A model generated the notes under the pieces. That model was not told the DNA's origin, searched no databases, and saw only the letters and a list, made by a program, of their open reading frames with translations. From Erythrobacter sp. YT30 (lineage in GTDB: Bacteria; Pseudomonadota; Alphaproteobacteria; Sphingomonadales; Sphingomonadaceae), in the NCBI RefSeq assembly GCF_001542875.1, contig NZ_LMAF01000001.1:682001-746000 (forward strand): a stretch of DNA of 64,000 nt. Reading direction: 5' to 3'. Made by a program: the position numbers and the translations under genes. Positions 54,010-62,709 of the stretch are shown here, one piece after another. Numbering within the stretch: position 1 is the stretch's first letter; each line of letters begins with the position of its first letter.

Positions 54010-54188
54010 TCGAAAATCCTTAAAGTCTATTGCGCCCAAATCATGATGGGCTGCACTGGCAATGTATTGATGGGGCGAGTAGCGCATTGGTTCAAGAAGC
54101 GACGTCCAAGAACCGGGAATCAAGTTGCTCCGCCCGAAGTCGCGGCGCCTTGCCATAGCGACACAGCGCTGTCAAAGACGCGCGCGAA

Positions 54189-55520
54189 ATGGCGACCAAA
54201 GCTCCAGACAAAATCTTCTCCTCGTCCGCTCCTTTGCGCGGCCGCTTGCGCGTTCCGGGCGACAAATCGATCAGCCACCGCGCATTGATGTTTGCCAGCC
54301 TTGCCGTGGGCAAAAGCCGGATCGAAGGGCTTCTCGAAGGGGAAGACGTGCTCGCGACTGCTGCGGCAATGCGGCAGCTCGGCGCGTTAATAGAGCGCAA
54401 AGATGATGGCGCATGGGAGGTGCTGGGCGCAGGCCTTGGAAGCCTTCTCGAACCCAAGGCCGCTCTTGATATGGGCAACTCGGGAACTTCGACCCGCCTG
54501 TTGATGGGCCTGCTTGCAACCCACGCGATGACTGCAACCTTTACAGGGGACGCAAGTCTTTCCGGCCGCCCCATGAACAGGGTTATCGCTCCGCTCAGCC
54601 AAATGGGCGCGCATTTTGAGGCGTCCGATGGCGGCACGCTGCCGCTCATGCTGCGCGGGGCAAATCCACCGGTGCCAATCACCTACCGGCTTCCGGTGGC
54701 AAGCGCCCAGGTGAAAAGCGCTGTACTTCTCGCAGGCCTTAACACCCCAGGCATTACGCGCGTAATTGAGCCTGTGCCTACCCGCGATCATACCGAACGA
54801 ATGCTCAAAGGTTTTGGCGTCGAACTTGAAATCGGCGAGGAGAATGGCGAGCGCATGATAGCGGTGCATGGCGAATCTGATCTTTCGTCTTGCGATGTTG
54901 TAGTGCCGGGCGATCCATCATCGGCGGCGTTCTTTATTGTCGCAGCTTTGCTGGTGCCAGGAAGCGATCTCGTAATTGAGAATGTGGGCCTCAATCCCAC
55001 TCGGGCTGGGATCATCGAGGTCCTGCGCCAGATGGGCGGATCAATAGAAGAACTGGACCGCCGCGAAGTGGGCGGCGAACCTGTCGCTGATTTGCATGTC
55101 CGGCATTCCTCCCTCTCCGGTATAGATGTCGACCCGGCCATTGTGCCAAGCATGGTCGATGAATTCCCCGTCCTTTTCGTAGCAGGCGCCCTTGCCCAGG
55201 GCACCACGCGCACATCCGGCCTTGAAGAACTGCGCGTCAAGGAAAGCGACCGGATCACAACGATGGCCAATGCGCTGAAACTGGCGGGCGCACGGCTTGA
55301 AGAACAAGAGGACGGCCTCACTATTCATGGCACTGGCGGCGAGCTGCTTCGTGGCACCCCCGAAGGCGCGAGCGTTGAGACAAGGCTCGATCACCGCATC
55401 GCCATGAGCATGGCCGTGGCGGGGCTGGTCAGCCGCGATGGCGTAATGCTGGATGACACAGCGCCAATTGCGACGAGCTTTCCAGACTTTGAGCAGCTTT
55501 TGCAGGATGCCGCCGCGTGA
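54189..55520 (+). CDS. aroA: EPSP synthase, class II-like
   Basis: The 443-residue enzyme makes 5-enolpyruvylshikimate-3-phosphate. Motifs: VPGDKSISHRALM (start), MGNSGTSTRLLMG, ASLSGRPMNRVI, ASAQVKSAVLLAGLNTPGIT, PTRDHTERMLKGFGV, GDPSSAAFFIVAALLVPGSD, LEELRVKESDRIT and LDHRIAMSMAVAGLV. The segments QVKSAVLLAGLNTPG and RDHTERML match class II (CP4-type) rather than class I enzymes. The residue at the glyphosate-gating site is Gly99 where CP4 has Ala. It leads a four-gene unit. Confidence 0.95.
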   Translation: MATKAPDKIFSSSAPLRGRLRVPGDKSISHRALMFASLAVGKSRIEGLLEGEDVLATAAAMRQLGALIERKDDGAWEVLGAGLGSLLEPKAALDMGNSGTSTRLLMGLLATHAMTATFTGDASLSGRPMNRVIAPLSQMGAHFEASDGGTLPLMLRGANPPVPITYRLPVASAQVKSAVLLAGLNTPGITRVIEPVPTRDHTERMLKGFGVELEIGEENGERMIAVHGESDLSSCDVVVPGDPSSAAFFIVAALLVPGSDLVIENVGLNPTRAGIIEVLRQMGGSIEELDRREVGGEPVADLHVRHSSLSGIDVDPAIVPSMVDEFPVLFVAGALAQGTTRTSGLEELRVKESDRITTMANALKLAGARLEEQEDGLTIHGTGGELLRGTPEGASVETRLDHRIAMSMAVAGLVSRDGVMLDDTAPIATSFPDFEQLLQDAAA

Positions 55521-55792
55521 ACACTCCACTCGACATCTATAGCTTGATCGGCTTTTTCGGCACCGCCTGCATTATTGGTGCCTACGCTTATTTGACTCTG
55601 AAAGACGATCCCAATCCCTACATTCTCCACGGAACCAATCTGACGGGCGCCGGGCTTCTCACAATATCGCTTTTGGTCCACACCAATTGGCCAAGCCTTG
55701 TTCTTGAAGGGTTCTGGGCTGCGATCGCGATAATCGGTCTTGTGAAAGCCGCCCGCAGATCGACCCATGAGGAGATGCAAGAAAAGCCATGA
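55517..55792 (+). CDS. Small membrane protein of CBU_0592 type
   Basis: The GTG start overlaps the aroA stop (GTGA) and yields MNTPLDIYSLIGFFGTACII (91 aa). Three membrane segments with an N-P-Y between (ACIIGAYAYLTL, DDPNPYILHGTNLTGAGLLT, EGFWAAIAIIGLVKA) match the CBU_0592 domain as I recall it; function unknown. It overlaps the next gene (ATGA). Confidence 0.7.
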   Translation: MNTPLDIYSLIGFFGTACIIGAYAYLTLKDDPNPYILHGTNLTGAGLLTISLLVHTNWPSLVLEGFWAAIAIIGLVKAARRSTHEEMQEKP

Positions 55793-56007
55793 CCGCCCGC
55801 GCTCGCAATCGCCGCATTGTCGCTGCCATCCTGCTTTATGGATTCGCCGTGGGATCGGTGCTGTTCTGGCGCGAAGGCGAATTTGATTGGGTAATGCTTG
55901 GCATCAATCTTGGGCTTGCGACACTTGGCCTGGCCCTACTCCACCTCAAATGGCGAGCGCGCGAACCGCGCATTTCTGCCGACAAGGCGAAGGATATTTT
56001 TTCGTGA
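55789..56007 (+). CDS. Very small membrane protein, unknown function
   Basis: The 72-residue product has two hydrophobic segments (about 9-24 and 34-50), a basic N-terminus and an acidic stop region (RISADKAKDIFS). Its start overlaps the preceding stop and its stop overlaps the cmk start, so it is a coupled member of the aroA-cmk unit. Confidence 0.6.
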   Translation: MTARARNRRIVAAILLYGFAVGSVLFWREGEFDWVMLGINLGLATLGLALLHLKWRAREPRISADKAKDIFS

Positions 56008-56627
56008 TCATTGCCGTTGATGGCCCGACCGCATCGGGCAAAGGCACCATTGCAAAACGGCTGGCAGACCATTTCGGCATTCCGCATCTCGATACCGGAT
56101 TGCTCTACCGCGCGGTAGGGCGACAGGTCGAGCTCAATGGCGGCGATCCCGATAACCCTGATGACGCACTTGCCGCGTGCGAATTCGCCGATGATCTTTT
56201 GAATGATCCTGTCTTGCGGAATGAAGCAACCGGCGGGCTCGCAAGCCGCGTTTCGATACATCCCGAAGTTCGCAAAGCCCTGTTTGAGCGGCAGCGCGCC
56301 TTTGCCACGCAACCGGGAGGCGCGGTTCTGGATGGACGCGATATTGGCACCGTGATTGCGCCTGATGCCGATGTGAAACTCTTCATTACGGCCAGCGTTG
56401 AAGAACGCGCACGGCGTCGCTGGCTGGAGATCAAGGGACGCGGCATTGAGGCTGAGCTTGGTGATATCGAAGCCAATATCGCTCGCCGCGATGCACGCGA
56501 CATGGGTCGCAGCGATGCCCCCTTAAAGCCGGCGCCTGACGCCCTCACCATCGATACGACCAATTTTGATCGCGATGCTGCGTTCGTAATGGTGCGAGAA
56601 GCCGTCGAAGAAGCCCTAAAGAGCTAG
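56004..56627 (+). CDS. cmk: Cytidylate kinase
   Basis: The GTG start, overlapping the preceding gene's stop, gives MIIAVDGPTASGKGTIAKRL (207 aa), matching the Cmk N-terminus. The lid and base-binding region has LDGRDIGTVIAPDADVKLFI and RAXRR-like ERARRRWLEIKG, with RDARDMGRSDAPLKPAPDAL. It phosphorylates CMP and dCMP. rpsA follows 930 bases later, with a minus-strand lipoprotein gene between them, so the usual cmk-rpsA adjacency is interrupted. Confidence 0.96.
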   Translation: MIIAVDGPTASGKGTIAKRLADHFGIPHLDTGLLYRAVGRQVELNGGDPDNPDDALAACEFADDLLNDPVLRNEATGGLASRVSIHPEVRKALFERQRAFATQPGGAVLDGRDIGTVIAPDADVKLFITASVEERARRRWLEIKGRGIEAELGDIEANIARRDARDMGRSDAPLKPAPDALTIDTTNFDRDAAFVMVREAVEEALKS

Positions 56628-56639
56628 ACCGCACAAACC

Positions 56640-57218
56640 TCACCAATCATTGCTGGATGTATCATCGCCCCAGCCATCCTGAGTGTTGCGCGCACGCTGG
56701 ACGGCTGCTTCTTGTTGCTCCTCGACCCATTGCTGATCGGCCTGCCCGCCCTCTTTGATCATCGCGGAAGCGTTCTTCATCGCCAGAATTGCCATCTTCT
56801 TGCCAAGAGCATCCGTATCGATCTCTTCGCCGGTCAGAATTTTGCGGACGTGCGCGGCAATCTCGTACTCGAAGAACTCGGCTGCGACATCGGTTGTCGT
56901 TGCGCCTGTATCACCGCAATCGGGCGTTATTCGGGTGGAATTGGCATCCACTTCCTCAAGGACCAGGTGACAGGATGACGAAAACGCACCCGTTTTGGGA
57001 AGCTTCACCGGAATACCCTTAGGAGACACACCGGACGCACGCATTGTGCGGGTTTGCGATCCTGTTTCATAGGACGACTGCACGTTGGACAGCTTTGATC
57101 GTGCCTCTGCTATCGGCATTGCAAAGGTATCGCCCTCAGCCCCTGCCGAGCAACCGGCGAGCGTGAAACAGGCCGAGCCAGCCAGTGTGGCATTCCTGAA
57201 TTTCGAAGCAATTCTCAT
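56640..57218 (-). CDS. Secreted or lipid-anchored protein, unknown function
   Basis: The ATG of MRIASKFRNATLAGSACFTL (192 aa), with GAGGGGGCTCAAGTG before it, is the preferred start. LAGC is a lipobox with Cys near residue 23. The mature part has GSQTRTMRASGVSPKGIPVK, CHLVLEEVDANSTRITPDCG (two Cys, probable disulfide) and a C-terminal charged helix (EEQQEAAVQRARNTQDGWGD). I do not recognise the family. It converges with cmk and diverges from rpsA. Confidence 0.65.
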   Translation of the reverse strand: MRIASKFRNATLAGSACFTLAGCSAGAEGDTFAMPIAEARSKLSNVQSSYETGSQTRTMRASGVSPKGIPVKLPKTGAFSSSCHLVLEEVDANSTRITPDCGDTGATTTDVAAEFFEYEIAAHVRKILTGEEIDTDALGKKMAILAMKNASAMIKEGGQADQQWVEEQQEAAVQRARNTQDGWGDDTSSNDW

Positions 57219-57560
57219 CACTTGAGCCCCCTCAAACCTTGATAGAAATCCAAGCGGCTTTGACAGAAGGGGGTTAATCCGACGTTGATTAATTGCGACA
57301 CACTGACCGCGCTCAGCAGGATTGACCGTGCGCGGATACCGAGTGGACCGCTTTCGCTTGCGTTTCTGGGCGATTTCTACTAGGCGCGCGCCCGTTCTCG
57401 CAATCGATCTGGTTGGAAGAACCTTCATGACAGCATTCGGCTTCATGGAGACGTCGGCCTCTTGCCCGCAAGGCCAGCGCAATGGTGCGCCAGGCGGCGG
57501 TTTAAGACCCCGGAAAACCGGTGGCCGGTAGCAAAACGAATACAGGATTTGCCCAGACCT
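57219..57560. other. 342-base region between the lipoprotein gene and rpsA
   Basis: No gene of its own is visible. It must hold the divergent promoters of rpsA and of the lipoprotein gene plus a long rpsA leader. A TTGACA hexamer at 57260-57265 reads toward rpsA, but the best following -10 candidates are poor. GC-rich inverted segments in 57330-57400 and 57470-57540 (GGTGCGCCAGGCGGC and similar) could fold in the leader. Autogenous control of rpsA by S1 binding here is possible by analogy with E. coli. Confidence 0.5.
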
Positions 57561-59267
57561 ATGGCAACTGCACCTAACCCCACGCGCGACGATTTCGAAG
57601 CGCTTCTTAACGAACAACTCGGCGGCGCCGGCGACGAAGGCTTTGAAGGCCGCGTCGTAAAAGGCACCGTGACAGCAATCGAAAACGGCATGGCTGTGAT
57701 CGATGTAGGCCTCAAATCTGAAGGTCGTATCTCCCTTAAAGAATTCAGCCGCGGTGAAGACGATCACGGCCTCACCGTAGGCGGCGAAGTCGAAGTCTAT
57801 GTCGACCGCGTCGAAAACGCCGATGGCGAAGCGATGCTCAGCCGCGATCGCGCACGCCGCGAAGCTGCCTGGGACAAGCTCGAAAACGAATTTGGCGAAG
57901 GCAAGAGGGTCGAAGGCCGCATCTTTGGCCGCGTCAAAGGCGGCTTCACTGTCGACCTCGACGGCGCTGTCGCGTTCCTGCCCGGCAGCCAGGTCGACAT
58001 CCGCCCTGTGCGCGATGTTACTCCGCTTATGGAAGTGCCGCAGCCCTTCCAAATCCTCAAGATGGACCGTCGCCGCGGCAACATCGTTGTCTCTCGCCGC
58101 GCGGTTCTCGAAGAAACCCGCGCCGAACAGCGCAGCGAACTGATCGACAAGCTGGCCGAAGGTCAGGTGATCGACGGTGTTGTCAAGAACATCACCGATT
58201 ACGGCGCATTCGTTGATCTGGGCGGCATCGATGGCCTGCTCCACGTGACCGACATGAGCTATAAGCGCGTCAACCACCCAAGCGAAGTCATCGCCATTGG
58301 CGACACCGTGACGGTTCAGATCGTCCGCATCAACTCAGAAACACAGCGCATCAGCCTCGGCATGAAGCAGCTCGAAAGCGATCCATGGGATGGCGTGGCT
58401 GCGAAATACCCGGTCGGCGCGAAACTCTCTGGTCAGGTCACCAACATCACCGAATACGGTGCATTTGTTGAGCTGGAAGCTGGCATCGAAGGTCTCGTCC
58501 ACGTCTCCGAAATGAGCTGGACGAAGAAGAACGTCCACCCTGGCAAGATCGTCTCAACCAGCCAGGAAGTCGAAGTTATCGTCCTCGAAGTCGACAGCGA
58601 GAAGCGCCGCATTTCGCTCGGCCTCAAGCAGGCTCAGCGCAATCCTTGGGACGAATTCGCAGAGAAATACCCTGTGGGCGCGGAAGTCACCGGCGAAGTC
58701 AAGAACGCGACCGAATTCGGCCTGTTCATCGGCCTCGACGGCGATGTCGATGGCATGGTCCACATGTCGGATATCGCATGGGGCATTTCGGGCGAAGACG
58801 CGCTGGCGCTCCACCGCAAGGGTGAAGAAGTCAAGGCGGTCGTGCTTGATGTCGATGTCGAAAAAGAACGCATCAGCCTCGGCATGAAGCAACTTGAGAA
58901 AGGTGCTCCATCTGCCGAAGGTGCTGACACGAGCGCACTGCGTAAAGGTCAGACTGTCACTGTCACCGTTCTCGAAGTTCGCGATGGCGGCCTTGAAGTG
59001 CAGGTTGGCGATGATGGTGCAACCGGCTTCATCAAGCGCAGCGATCTTGGCCGTGACCGCGATGAGCAGCGTCCTGACCGTTTCCAGGTCGGCAGCAAAG
59101 TCGATGCGATGGTCACCGGGTTCGACCGCTCGAAAAAGCCGAACTTCTCGATCAAGGCGCGTCAGATCGCCGAAGAGAAAGAAGCAGTGGCACAGTTCGG
59201 TTCATCCGATTCAGGTGCATCGCTCGGCGACATCCTTGGCGAAGCTCTCAAGAAGAGCGACGACTGA
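57561..59267 (+). CDS. rpsA: 30S ribosomal protein S1
   Basis: The ATG of MATAPNPTRDDFEALLNEQL (568 aa) is the proper start; an upstream in-frame extension would be unlike S1. Six S1 OB-fold repeats are seen: first with GRVVKGTVTAIENGMAVIDV, then around KRVEGRIFGRVKGGFTVDLD, then QVIDGVVKNITDYGAFVDLG, AKLSGQVTNITEYGAFVELE, AEVTGEVKNATEFGLFIGLD and a last weaker one with QTVTVTVLEVRDGGLEVQVG. S1 binds mRNA and carries it to the 30S platform. A strong terminator follows. Confidence 0.97.
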   Translation: MATAPNPTRDDFEALLNEQLGGAGDEGFEGRVVKGTVTAIENGMAVIDVGLKSEGRISLKEFSRGEDDHGLTVGGEVEVYVDRVENADGEAMLSRDRARREAAWDKLENEFGEGKRVEGRIFGRVKGGFTVDLDGAVAFLPGSQVDIRPVRDVTPLMEVPQPFQILKMDRRRGNIVVSRRAVLEETRAEQRSELIDKLAEGQVIDGVVKNITDYGAFVDLGGIDGLLHVTDMSYKRVNHPSEVIAIGDTVTVQIVRINSETQRISLGMKQLESDPWDGVAAKYPVGAKLSGQVTNITEYGAFVELEAGIEGLVHVSEMSWTKKNVHPGKIVSTSQEVEVIVLEVDSEKRRISLGLKQAQRNPWDEFAEKYPVGAEVTGEVKNATEFGLFIGLDGDVDGMVHMSDIAWGISGEDALALHRKGEEVKAVVLDVDVEKERISLGMKQLEKGAPSAEGADTSALRKGQTVTVTVLEVRDGGLEVQVGDDGATGFIKRSDLGRDRDEQRPDRFQVGSKVDAMVTGFDRSKKPNFSIKARQIAEEKEAVAQFGSSDSGASLGDILGEALKKSDD

Positions 59268-59363
59268 TTGCTTGGGTTCGCCCATCAGGGTGAACCTCCT
59301 CGCTAAACTTGCAGCCTAGCTGCAGACGCGCGGTCGCTCTATGACCGCCGTGACTAAGAAAAG

Positions 59364-59402
59364 AGAAGGCCCGCTTGCAGCAATGCAGGCGGGCCTTTTC
59401 TA
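59364..59402 (+). terminator. Rho-independent terminator of rpsA
   Basis: AAGGCCCGC (59366-59374) pairs with GCGGGCCTT (59389-59397), extended by TTGCA/TGCAG-type pairs, then TTC. It is 96 bases past the rpsA stop. Confidence 0.9.
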
Positions 59403-59430
59403 ATGTTCACTGTTGCCGTACACTTGCCTC

Positions 59431-59832
59431 ATGGAAGCGCAGTGCCAATGTGGAAAGCTCACTGCTCAGATATCGGGCTTTGGTGCTGGAGTGATGTGCC
59501 ATTGCAAAGCGTGCCAACGACGCAGCGGCAGTCCGTATGGGATGATGGTTTACTTCAGCGCCGATGCTGTGGAGATTACCGGTAAGGCGACCGATTTCAC
59601 CCGTCTAGCGGACAGCGGCAATGAAGTGACCACCGGGTTCTGCCCGATTTGCGGGTCTACCATGTATCTCAAAACTGCACTTCACCCGGATGGAATCGGG
59701 ATTGCTGTCGGCGCGATACAGGATTGGTCACCGCCCTACCCGGTCCGGTCGGTCTTTGAAGAAGGCAACAAGCACGACTGGGTTACGGTCCCGCAATCAA
59801 CTCAACGCTTTCCTCGCGGAAGGAATGGATAA
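59431..59832 (+). CDS. GFA-family zinc protein
   Basis: The ATG of MEAQCQCGKLTAQISGFGAG (133 aa) begins directly with the zinc motif CQCGKL, with CHCKACQRRSG and CPICGSTMYLK following. This is the GFA/CENP-V family, some of which are glutathione-dependent formaldehyde-activating enzymes. The stop and the gloB start overlap (TAATG), so this protein and glyoxalase II are co-translated, which supports a glutathione-aldehyde link. Confidence 0.85.
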   Translation: MEAQCQCGKLTAQISGFGAGVMCHCKACQRRSGSPYGMMVYFSADAVEITGKATDFTRLADSGNEVTTGFCPICGSTMYLKTALHPDGIGIAVGAIQDWSPPYPVRSVFEEGNKHDWVTVPQSTQRFPRGRNG

Positions 59833-60587
59833 TGCTTCAGGTTCACCAATTCCCCTGCCTCAGCGACAATTACGGCTTTTTGCTGCACAATTCCGTGACT
59901 GACGAAACAGCAGCGATCGATACGCCTGATGCCAAAGAATACTTGCGCCAGGCTGAGGCGAAGGGGTGGAAGATAACGCATATCTGGAACACCCATTGGC
60001 ATCCCGATCACGCGGGCGGGAACAAAGCAATCGTTGAAGCAACCGGCGCACGCGTGCTTGCTCCCAAGGAGGTCGAGAAGCTTTCAAAGATCGACCGTGT
60101 CATCGAGCACGGGGATGTCGTGAACCTGGGTGAGCATCGCGCTGACGTGATTGACGTGTCAGGCCATACCGACGGCCATGTTGCCTTTCATATCGTCGAA
60201 GAGGGCATCGCATTTGTAGGCGATGCCGTTTTCGCGCTCGGCTGCGGACGCATGTTTGAAGGTGAGCCTGAGCAATTCTGGAACAGTCTTGATCGCATTC
60301 GCCGCATGCCGACGGCAACCACCCTCTATTGCGCGCACGAATACACACAGGCCAATGCGAAATTTGCGCTTCACGCAGACCCCGAGAACCAAGCGCTTCA
60401 GGACTACGCCGCAGAGATCGATGCTAAGCGCGCGAAAGGCGAACCGACCGTGCCAACAGTGCTGAGCCGCGAGCTTGCTACAAATCCTTTCCTACGTGCG
60501 GATGATCCGGCCATTATTGCGAAATGGGGCGGAGGTGCGCCGCATGAAACTTTTGCAGCATTGCGGGCGGCCAAGGACAATTTCTAA
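59832..60587 (+). CDS. gloB: Hydroxyacylglutathione hydrolase (glyoxalase II)
   Basis: The 251-residue protein has the metallo-beta-lactamase motif THWHPDHAGG and HTDGHV for two metals, FVGDAVFALGCGRMFEGEPE and the substrate Tyr/Arg region CAHEYTQANAKFAL. It hydrolyses S-lactoylglutathione to lactate in the methylglyoxal pathway. The ATG shares bases with the GFA stop. The C-terminal extension (PFLRADDPAIIAKW) is typical for the family. Confidence 0.93.
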   Translation: MLQVHQFPCLSDNYGFLLHNSVTDETAAIDTPDAKEYLRQAEAKGWKITHIWNTHWHPDHAGGNKAIVEATGARVLAPKEVEKLSKIDRVIEHGDVVNLGEHRADVIDVSGHTDGHVAFHIVEEGIAFVGDAVFALGCGRMFEGEPEQFWNSLDRIRRMPTATTLYCAHEYTQANAKFALHADPENQALQDYAAEIDAKRAKGEPTVPTVLSRELATNPFLRADDPAIIAKWGGGAPHETFAALRAAKDNF

Positions 60588-60594
60588 GTCTCTG

Positions 60595-61575
60595 ATGCAG
60601 GCCCTGCGTGTCGAAAACCTCTCCGAGGATCTCTCGGGCCTCGCGCTTGTCGAAACATCAATTCCAGAGCGCGCGCCGGGCGAAGTGCTCGTGCGCATTC
60701 ACGCGGCTTCGCTCAACTATCCCGATTTGTTGATGACGCGCGGAGATTACCAGTTCAAACCAGAGGTGCCATTCATCAGCGGGCTTGAAGCGGCTGGCGA
60801 AGTGATCGAAGCCGACCCTGATAGCGCCTTCAAGATTGGCGACCGGGTAATGGGTGGCAACAAAACCGGCGCCTTTGCCGAAATTGCCAGCCTGCCGTCC
60901 CGCAGCCTTTCCCCTGTTCCTGATGCGCTCTCCTACGCTCAAGCAGCCGCCATGGGCGCGGCCTATTCAACCGCCTACACTGGGCTGATCGAACTTTGTG
61001 GCCTGAAAGAAGGGCAATGGGTGTTGGTGCATGGAGCATCGGGCGGCGTGGGGCTAGCAGCGGTTGACCTTGCCAAGGCGATGGGCGCACGCGTTATTGC
61101 CGCGACGGGTATTGAGGCCAAACGCGAGCGGATTGACGCGCTCTTTGCTCCCGATGCCACCATCCTTGCTGAAGGACGCTTTCGGGAGTCCGTCGCCGAC
61201 ATCACCAACGGCGCGCTTTGTGACATCGTGTTTGATCCGGTTGGTGGCGACGTTTTTGATGAGAGCACGCGCTGCGTTGCATTCGGAGGCAAACTTGTCG
61301 TGGTAGGCTTTACGAGCGGGCGCATTGCCGATGTGGCGACCAATATTCCGCTCATCAAAGGCTTTTCGATTCATGGACTGCGCGCAGGCGAATATGCGCG
61401 CCGCTTTCCCGAAAGGGGCAAAGCGATCAACGCCTCTATAGCGCAGCTTGCTCAGGAAAAGCGCATCACACCAGCCATAGACCGTGTCTTGCCCTTGTCG
61501 CGCTGGCGAGAAGGCTTCGACGCGATGGCGTCACGCGAGTTGGTGGGGAAAGTGGTGTTTGAGCCGGGCGCGTAA
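60595..61575 (+). CDS. Zinc-free NADPH:quinone oxidoreductase (MDR family)
   Basis: The ATG giving MQALRVENLSEDLSGLALVE (326 aa) is seven bases beyond the gloB stop. The groES-like half has HAASLNYPDLLMTRGDYQFK, the cofactor fold has VLVHGASGGVGLAAVDLAKA and AMGARVIAATGIEAKRE, with no structural zinc cysteines, as in quinone oxidoreductases. It likely reduces quinones or enals and fits near gloB in reactive-carbonyl defence. Substrate is unproven. Confidence 0.88.
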   Translation: MQALRVENLSEDLSGLALVETSIPERAPGEVLVRIHAASLNYPDLLMTRGDYQFKPEVPFISGLEAAGEVIEADPDSAFKIGDRVMGGNKTGAFAEIASLPSRSLSPVPDALSYAQAAAMGAAYSTAYTGLIELCGLKEGQWVLVHGASGGVGLAAVDLAKAMGARVIAATGIEAKRERIDALFAPDATILAEGRFRESVADITNGALCDIVFDPVGGDVFDESTRCVAFGGKLVVVGFTSGRIADVATNIPLIKGFSIHGLRAGEYARRFPERGKAINASIAQLAQEKRITPAIDRVLPLSRWREGFDAMASRELVGKVVFEPGA

Positions 61576-61588
61576 GGCCCAGATCAGA

Positions 61589-62116
61589 CTAAAGCGATGC
61601 GATCACTTCATCGGCAAGAGCGCTGTCTGCTTCCTTGCCATGCTTGTCAGCGATCAGCTTCTTTGAAGCAGACGCCGCAGCCTCAACCGCGCGCTCGCGA
61701 ACTTCTGCCACTGCGTCACGCTCAGCAGCTGCAATCTTGTCCGCTGCCATACGCTCACGCCGTGCAACCATGGCTGCGCTTTCGGTTTCCGCCTTGGAGA
61801 CGATGGCCTCAGCTTCACGCTTGGCGTTTTCCATCATGCTTTCGGCGTCTTTTTCAGCGCCGGCAATTTTGGCCGCGTATTCGTCACGCAGAGCTTCTGC
61901 TTCGGCACGAAGGTTCTTGGCTTCATCAAGTTGCTGCTTGATCGCCTCAATCTTGTCATCAAGACCGCGCGTGATCATGCTTGGAACTTTCTTCCAGATA
62001 AAGATCGCGAAGAGGACGCCCATTGCGAGCGAGACCCACTGGTATGCCTTGAGGCCGAATGATGCCGGCTCGGCAACGGTGCCCGCGGCTGTCAGAATAA
62101 CGAGAGTGCTATCCAT
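61589..62116 (-). CDS. atpF: ATP synthase F0 subunit b
   Basis: The 175-residue protein has one membrane helix (about 24-42, AYQWVSLAMGVLFAIFIW) and a long heptad-rich arm (about 55-160) that makes the peripheral stalk with b'. It overlaps the b' gene by eight bases and is the last gene of the F0 cluster. Its partner at 62109 is a separate gene, the arrangement of photosynthetic and alphaproteobacterial ATP synthases. Confidence 0.9.
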   Translation of the reverse strand: MDSTLVILTAAGTVAEPASFGLKAYQWVSLAMGVLFAIFIWKKVPSMITRGLDDKIEAIKQQLDEAKNLRAEAEALRDEYAAKIAGAEKDAESMMENAKREAEAIVSKAETESAAMVARRERMAADKIAAAERDAVAEVRERAVEAAASASKKLIADKHGKEADSALADEVIASL

Positions 62117-62600
62117 TGAGAGCCTCCTTCACCGCTTTGTTCGCGGTTGGCTTGGTAACCTTCGTCCCGGCGACTTTAAGAAGGATATCTTGAACAGCTT
62201 CCGCTGCTACGCCTTCGATTTCGCCCATGGCCGAATTGCGCGCCTCTTCGATGCGCCCTTCCGCTTCGGCCAATTGCGCATCCAGCCCTTCCTGCGCTTT
62301 GGCCAAGGCTTTCTCTGTGTTGGCCGCAGCTTTCGCCTTAGCGTCCGCAATCAGAGCTTGCGCGGCTGCACGGTTCTCATTCTCGCGAACTCGCCATGCC
62401 TCTTCTTGCTCACCTGCTGCATCACGTGCCGATTGCGCAGCAGCGAGATCGTCGGCGATCTGCTTGTCACGCAAAGACACGGTATCGAGGACCTTGGGCA
62501 CCATGCCCCGGCCGACGACGAAAAAGGTGATGCCGAAGAAAACCAGAAGCCAGAAAATCTGGCTGGAGTAGGTTTCAAGCAGCTGGGCTATCTGAGGCAT
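62109..62600 (-). CDS. ATP synthase F0 subunit b'
   Basis: The 163-residue protein has a membrane helix near the N-terminus (SQIFWLLVFFGITFFVVGRG) and a charged coiled-coil arm. It is smaller and only loosely similar to the downstream b subunit; together they form a heterodimeric stalk as in chloroplasts and related bacteria. It lies 109 bases after atpE and overlaps atpF. Confidence 0.9.
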   Translation of the reverse strand: MPQIAQLLETYSSQIFWLLVFFGITFFVVGRGMVPKVLDTVSLRDKQIADDLAAAQSARDAAGEQEEAWRVRENENRAAAQALIADAKAKAAANTEKALAKAQEGLDAQLAEAEGRIEEARNSAMGEIEGVAAEAVQDILLKVAGTKVTKPTANKAVKEALNG

Positions 62601-62709
62601 TGCGATAAGCTCCGCACGGGTGCCGGTTAAGAGCGCTGTGCCGCGCTCAGATGGCCGCGCCCGCGTGGACCTTTAATCAGGCTCACGCGAGAAGCGGCCA
62701 CTTCTTTAA

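Noticed and set aside
56640..58277. A single 545-codon minus-strand frame
   Set aside because: The 3' third is the real 192-residue lipoprotein gene; the remainder is antisense to the rpsA start and its leader.
61635..62630. A 331-codon plus-strand frame over the b and b' genes
   Set aside because: It is the shadow of the alanine- and glutamate-rich coiled coils, whose codons read as Ala/Ser on the other strand.
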